Notes under the pieces: model-generated
What the model saw: only the letters and a program-made list of their open reading frames with translations
Told to the model about the DNA's origin: nothing
Databases searched by the model: none
NCBI RefSeq assembly: GCF_900112675.1
Contig: NZ_FOMQ01000006.1
Coordinates: 124,001-188,000, forward strand
Source of the DNA: Paracidovorax konjaci
Lineage (GTDB): Bacteria; Pseudomonadota; Gammaproteobacteria; Burkholderiales; Burkholderiaceae_C
Length of the DNA stretch: 64,000 bases
Direction of reading: 5' to 3'
Position numbers and translations under genes: made by a program
Shown here: positions 62,364 to 64,000 of the stretch, in pieces
Layout: every line of letters starts with the position of its first letter
How positions within the stretch are numbered: the first letter of the stretch is position 1

Positions 62364-62402
62364 ATCATCGAAATTATCGATGATGGGGGCTGAAACGTTT
62401 CA
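62364..62402. promoter_or_regulatory. Two palindromes in the lysR / pirin divergent promoter
   Basis: ATCATCGA-AATTA-TCGATGAT (62364-62384) is a perfect 8-bp inverted repeat, and TGAAACGTTTCA (62391-62402) is a perfect 12-base palindrome just downstream. Both lie near the lysR start and look like regulator sites. Confidence 0.6.
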
Positions 62403-62538
62403 ACCTGACGGGCATCAAGGCGGCCGATACTTTCTCCATCGACGCACTGGAAGCGACCGGCCCACCGAGGAAATACCTGGGACGGCCTAGCGAAAGACAG
62501 TGTGAATTCCATCGAAAATCCATGAAAGGAAACCCACC

Positions 62539-63267
62539 ATGCTCGACATCCGCAAGGCTTCCCAGCGCGGCCACGCCAACCACGGCTGGCTCCAGTCCCG
62601 CCACACTTTCTCGTTCGGCCACTACCACGATCCGGCGCAGCAGGGCTTCTCGGACCTGCTGGTGATCAACGACGACCGCGTGGCGCCGGGCCAGGGCTTC
62701 GGCACCCATCCGCACCGCGACATGGAAATCTTCTCCTACGTGCTGGAAGGCGCGCTCGAGCACAAGGACTCCATGGGCACGGGCTCGGTGATCCGCCCCG
62801 GCGACGTGCAGATGATGAGCGCCGGCACCGGCGTGCGCCACAGCGAGTTCAACCCCTCCGGCGACGAGCCCGTGCATTTCCTGCAGATCTGGATCGTGCC
62901 CGGCCTGCGCGGCGCCGAAACCCGCTACCAGCAGCGCCATTTCACCGATGCCGAAAAGCGCGGCCGGCTGCGGCTGATCATCTCGCCCGAAGGCCAGGAG
63001 GAATCCCTGGGCGTGCACCAGGACGCCCGGGTCTATGCGGGGCTGTTCGACGGCGCCGGTGAGTCCGCCACGCTGGACGTGGGCCCCGACCGCAACGTCT
63101 ATGTGCATGTGGCCCGCGGCAGCGTCGAGGTGAACGGCGAGCGCCTCTCGGAAGGCGACGGCGCCCGGGTCCGGCAGGCCGGTCCGCTCACGTTCTCCGC
63201 CGGCGAAGGCGCCGAAGTGCTGGTGTTCGACCTGCGGCCCCAGGAGCTGCCCGAGATGCCGCACTGA
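62539..63267 (+). CDS. Pirin-family bicupin (YhhW-like)
   Basis: This 242-residue protein has an N-terminal cupin with metal ligands in GTHPHRDMEIFSYVLEG (about residues 55-71) and HKDSMG, then GVRHSEFNPS and a second cupin at the C-terminus (ARGSVEVNGERLSEGDGARV). YhhW-type pirins can have quercetinase activity; the role in this organism is unknown. AAGGAAA lies upstream of the ATG. Confidence 0.9.
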   Translation: MLDIRKASQRGHANHGWLQSRHTFSFGHYHDPAQQGFSDLLVINDDRVAPGQGFGTHPHRDMEIFSYVLEGALEHKDSMGTGSVIRPGDVQMMSAGTGVRHSEFNPSGDEPVHFLQIWIVPGLRGAETRYQQRHFTDAEKRGRLRLIISPEGQEESLGVHQDARVYAGLFDGAGESATLDVGPDRNVYVHVARGSVEVNGERLSEGDGARVRQAGPLTFSAGEGAEVLVFDLRPQELPEMPH

Positions 63268-63342
63268 GCGAGCGCCGCTTCGTCCCCCCGCAATCGACCG
63301 TCTCTTTCATTGTTCTTTTCTTGCCGATCCAGGAGCTTTGCC

Positions 63343-63426
63343 ATGAACCACGCCGCCGCCGCCACCCGCCCCGTCGCTGCCGCCACGCCCGGCGCCCCCA
63401 CCTCATCCTGCACAACGGGAATTTGA
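63343..63426 (+). pseudogene. Short frame-disrupted reading frame
   Basis: An ATG with an AGGAG site seven bases upstream opens a 27-codon frame. In the frame offset by one base, a peptide-like continuation (HLILHNGNLIVVRAGKVVRV) runs on to a stop at 63483-63485. One frameshift would join them into a protein of roughly 47 residues. I do not recognise the product. Confidence 0.3.
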
Positions 63427-63503
63427 TCGTCGTGCGCGCAGGCAAGGTCGTGCGGGTTCGGCCGGACCCGGAGCGGCCGGAGTGATCCTGTGCTGAAGGG
63501 GGC

Positions 63504-63655
63504 TCAGCCCGACAGCGGCTCCACCTGCACCGCGCAGTCGTAGAACGTGGGTGCGGCACCTAGGTCGGGGAGGGCCCGGCCCGACCTCGTTCATGGTGGT
63601 GCCCTGCAGGCCGTACTTGCGCCACCAGATGCCCAGGCCGTGGGCGAAATGTCCT
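63504..63655 (-). pseudogene. C-terminal remnant of a molybdopterin oxidoreductase
   Basis: On the minus strand, [20 protein letters not shown] in one frame and [20 protein letters not shown] in another, ending at a stop, together match the end of a molybdopterin-dependent oxidoreductase (pattern WWRK...N...LxDLG...TFYDCxV). A frameshift lies between the two halves, and nothing upstream continues the protein, so only about 150 bases of the gene remain. Confidence 0.6.
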
Positions 63656-63807
63656 GGGTTCGTGGGCCGTGGGCCGAACTGTCCGGCAGCAGGGGTTCCA
63701 TAATCCCTGATCGCCAGGGAACAGACCGCTTTGCCAACCCATCACACCTTACCGTCCCGATCCCCCGGCCGCCGCGTCGGTGGCGGCCTGCAGGGCTGGA
63801 GAGCGGA

Positions 63808-64000
63808 ATGACGATGCCGGCCACTCCACCCAAGATCATCATCATTGCGGGCCCCAACGGGGCAGGGAAAACCACGTTTGCCCGCGAATTCCTGCCGAAC
63901 GAGGCGGCATGCCCGGTGTTCGTGAATGCCGACCTGATCGCTGCGGGGCTGTCGCCTTTTGCCCCGGAACTGGCCGCCATTCAGGCGGGGCGCCTGATGT
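63808..64000 (+). CDS. Zeta-toxin-like P-loop ATPase/kinase (partial)
   Basis: The first 64 codons of a P-loop protein run off the right edge. Walker A is [20 protein letters not shown] at about residues 10-29, followed by [20 protein letters not shown] near 38-57. These are hallmarks of the zeta-toxin-like family (COG4185), some of which phosphorylate UDP-N-acetylglucosamine. Codons ATG at 63808 and 63814 are both possible starts. No antitoxin gene is seen before it, unless it lies after the window edge. Confidence 0.8.
   Translation, partial: MTMPATPPKIIIIAGPNGAGKTTFAREFLPNEAACPVFVNADLIAAGLSPFAPELAAIQAGRLM

Larger units (their letters stand above)
63268..63807. other. Decayed region between pirin and P-loop gene
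   Basis: These 540 bases hold no intact gene of normal size. They contain a short frame-disrupted reading frame (63343 onward), the tail of a molybdopterin oxidoreductase on the minus strand (63504-63655) and a TCCCTG-ATCGC-CAGGGA inverted repeat (63704-63720). This looks like an insertion/deletion scar. Confidence 0.55.

Overview
The window is GC-rich (roughly two thirds G+C), densely coded and made of many short operons. The gene set suggests a member of the Comamonadaceae (Burkholderiales), most likely a plant-associated Acidovorax. The evidence is the several Bug/TctC-type binding proteins, a DUF3567 gene, the abundance of LysR regulators, pilT/pilU, a narXL-narKKGHJI locus and a promoter resembling the HrpX plant-inducible (PIP) class. 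The genus call is an inference from gene content, not from a marker gene. No rRNA, tRNA, CRISPR array, insertion sequence or integrase was seen.

Region by region. 1-3.5 kb: end of a 3-hydroxyisobutyrate-dehydrogenase-like gene, then the type IV pilus retraction ATPases pilU and pilT with a cyclic-nucleotide-binding protein gene between them. 3.5-8.3 kb: yggS, ltaE, a class V aminotransferase and a DUF445 membrane protein. 8.3-10.8 kb: two tandem paralogous HTH-like genes with duplicated promoters and an unrecognised 379-residue protein. 10.8-15.4 kb: a GlcD-like flavoprotein and a translationally coupled GAF / receiver / UvrD-type helicase operon. 15.5-20.3 kb: a LysR regulator, purU, a PAS-GGDEF-EAL protein and a ChaN-like lipoprotein. 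20.4-40 kb: an anaerobic respiration block: narX-narL (FNR-like site upstream), an ABC importer set lacking an ATPase on the opposite strand, narK1-narK2-narG-narH-narJ-narI, a parvulin, a beta carbonic anhydrase and an oxygen-independent, B12-dependent ribonucleotide reductase. 40-43 kb: a LysR regulator, a Bug protein and a ModA-like binding protein. 43-44.5 kb: a Pro/His-rich protein with 19-residue repeats behind a near-canonical PIP-box promoter, a candidate type III secreted protein. 44.5-52.3 kb: a VOC protein, an NtrC-type two-component pair, DUF4166 and TIGR01777 epimerase genes, a hemerythrin-like gene and a CPBP protease. 52.3-54.4 kb: kptA (RNA 2'-phosphotransferase) following a LysR gene, facing a HAD-like phosphatase gene. 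54.4-63.3 kb: DUF3567, DUF3108, IclR with an FAH-family hydrolase, TraB-like, Bug, DJ-1-like, LysR and pirin genes. 63.3-64 kb: decayed fragments, including the end of a molybdopterin oxidoreductase, then the start of a zeta-toxin-like P-loop gene cut by the window edge.

The genes that most clearly work together are the nitrate block: NarX/NarL sense nitrate or nitrite, NarK1/NarK2 move them, NarGHI reduces nitrate at the membrane, NarJ and perhaps the parvulin assist maturation, and the class II ribonucleotide reductase allows DNA synthesis without oxygen. The most novel-looking items are the repeat protein with the PIP-like promoter, the GAF-receiver-helicase operon, the duplicated HTH genes with conserved 30-bp-spaced direct repeats, the 22-codon reading frame linking narG and narH, and a switch-like leader before narK1. 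A family of intergenic repeats occurs three times (15.5, 51.1 and 61.4 kb).
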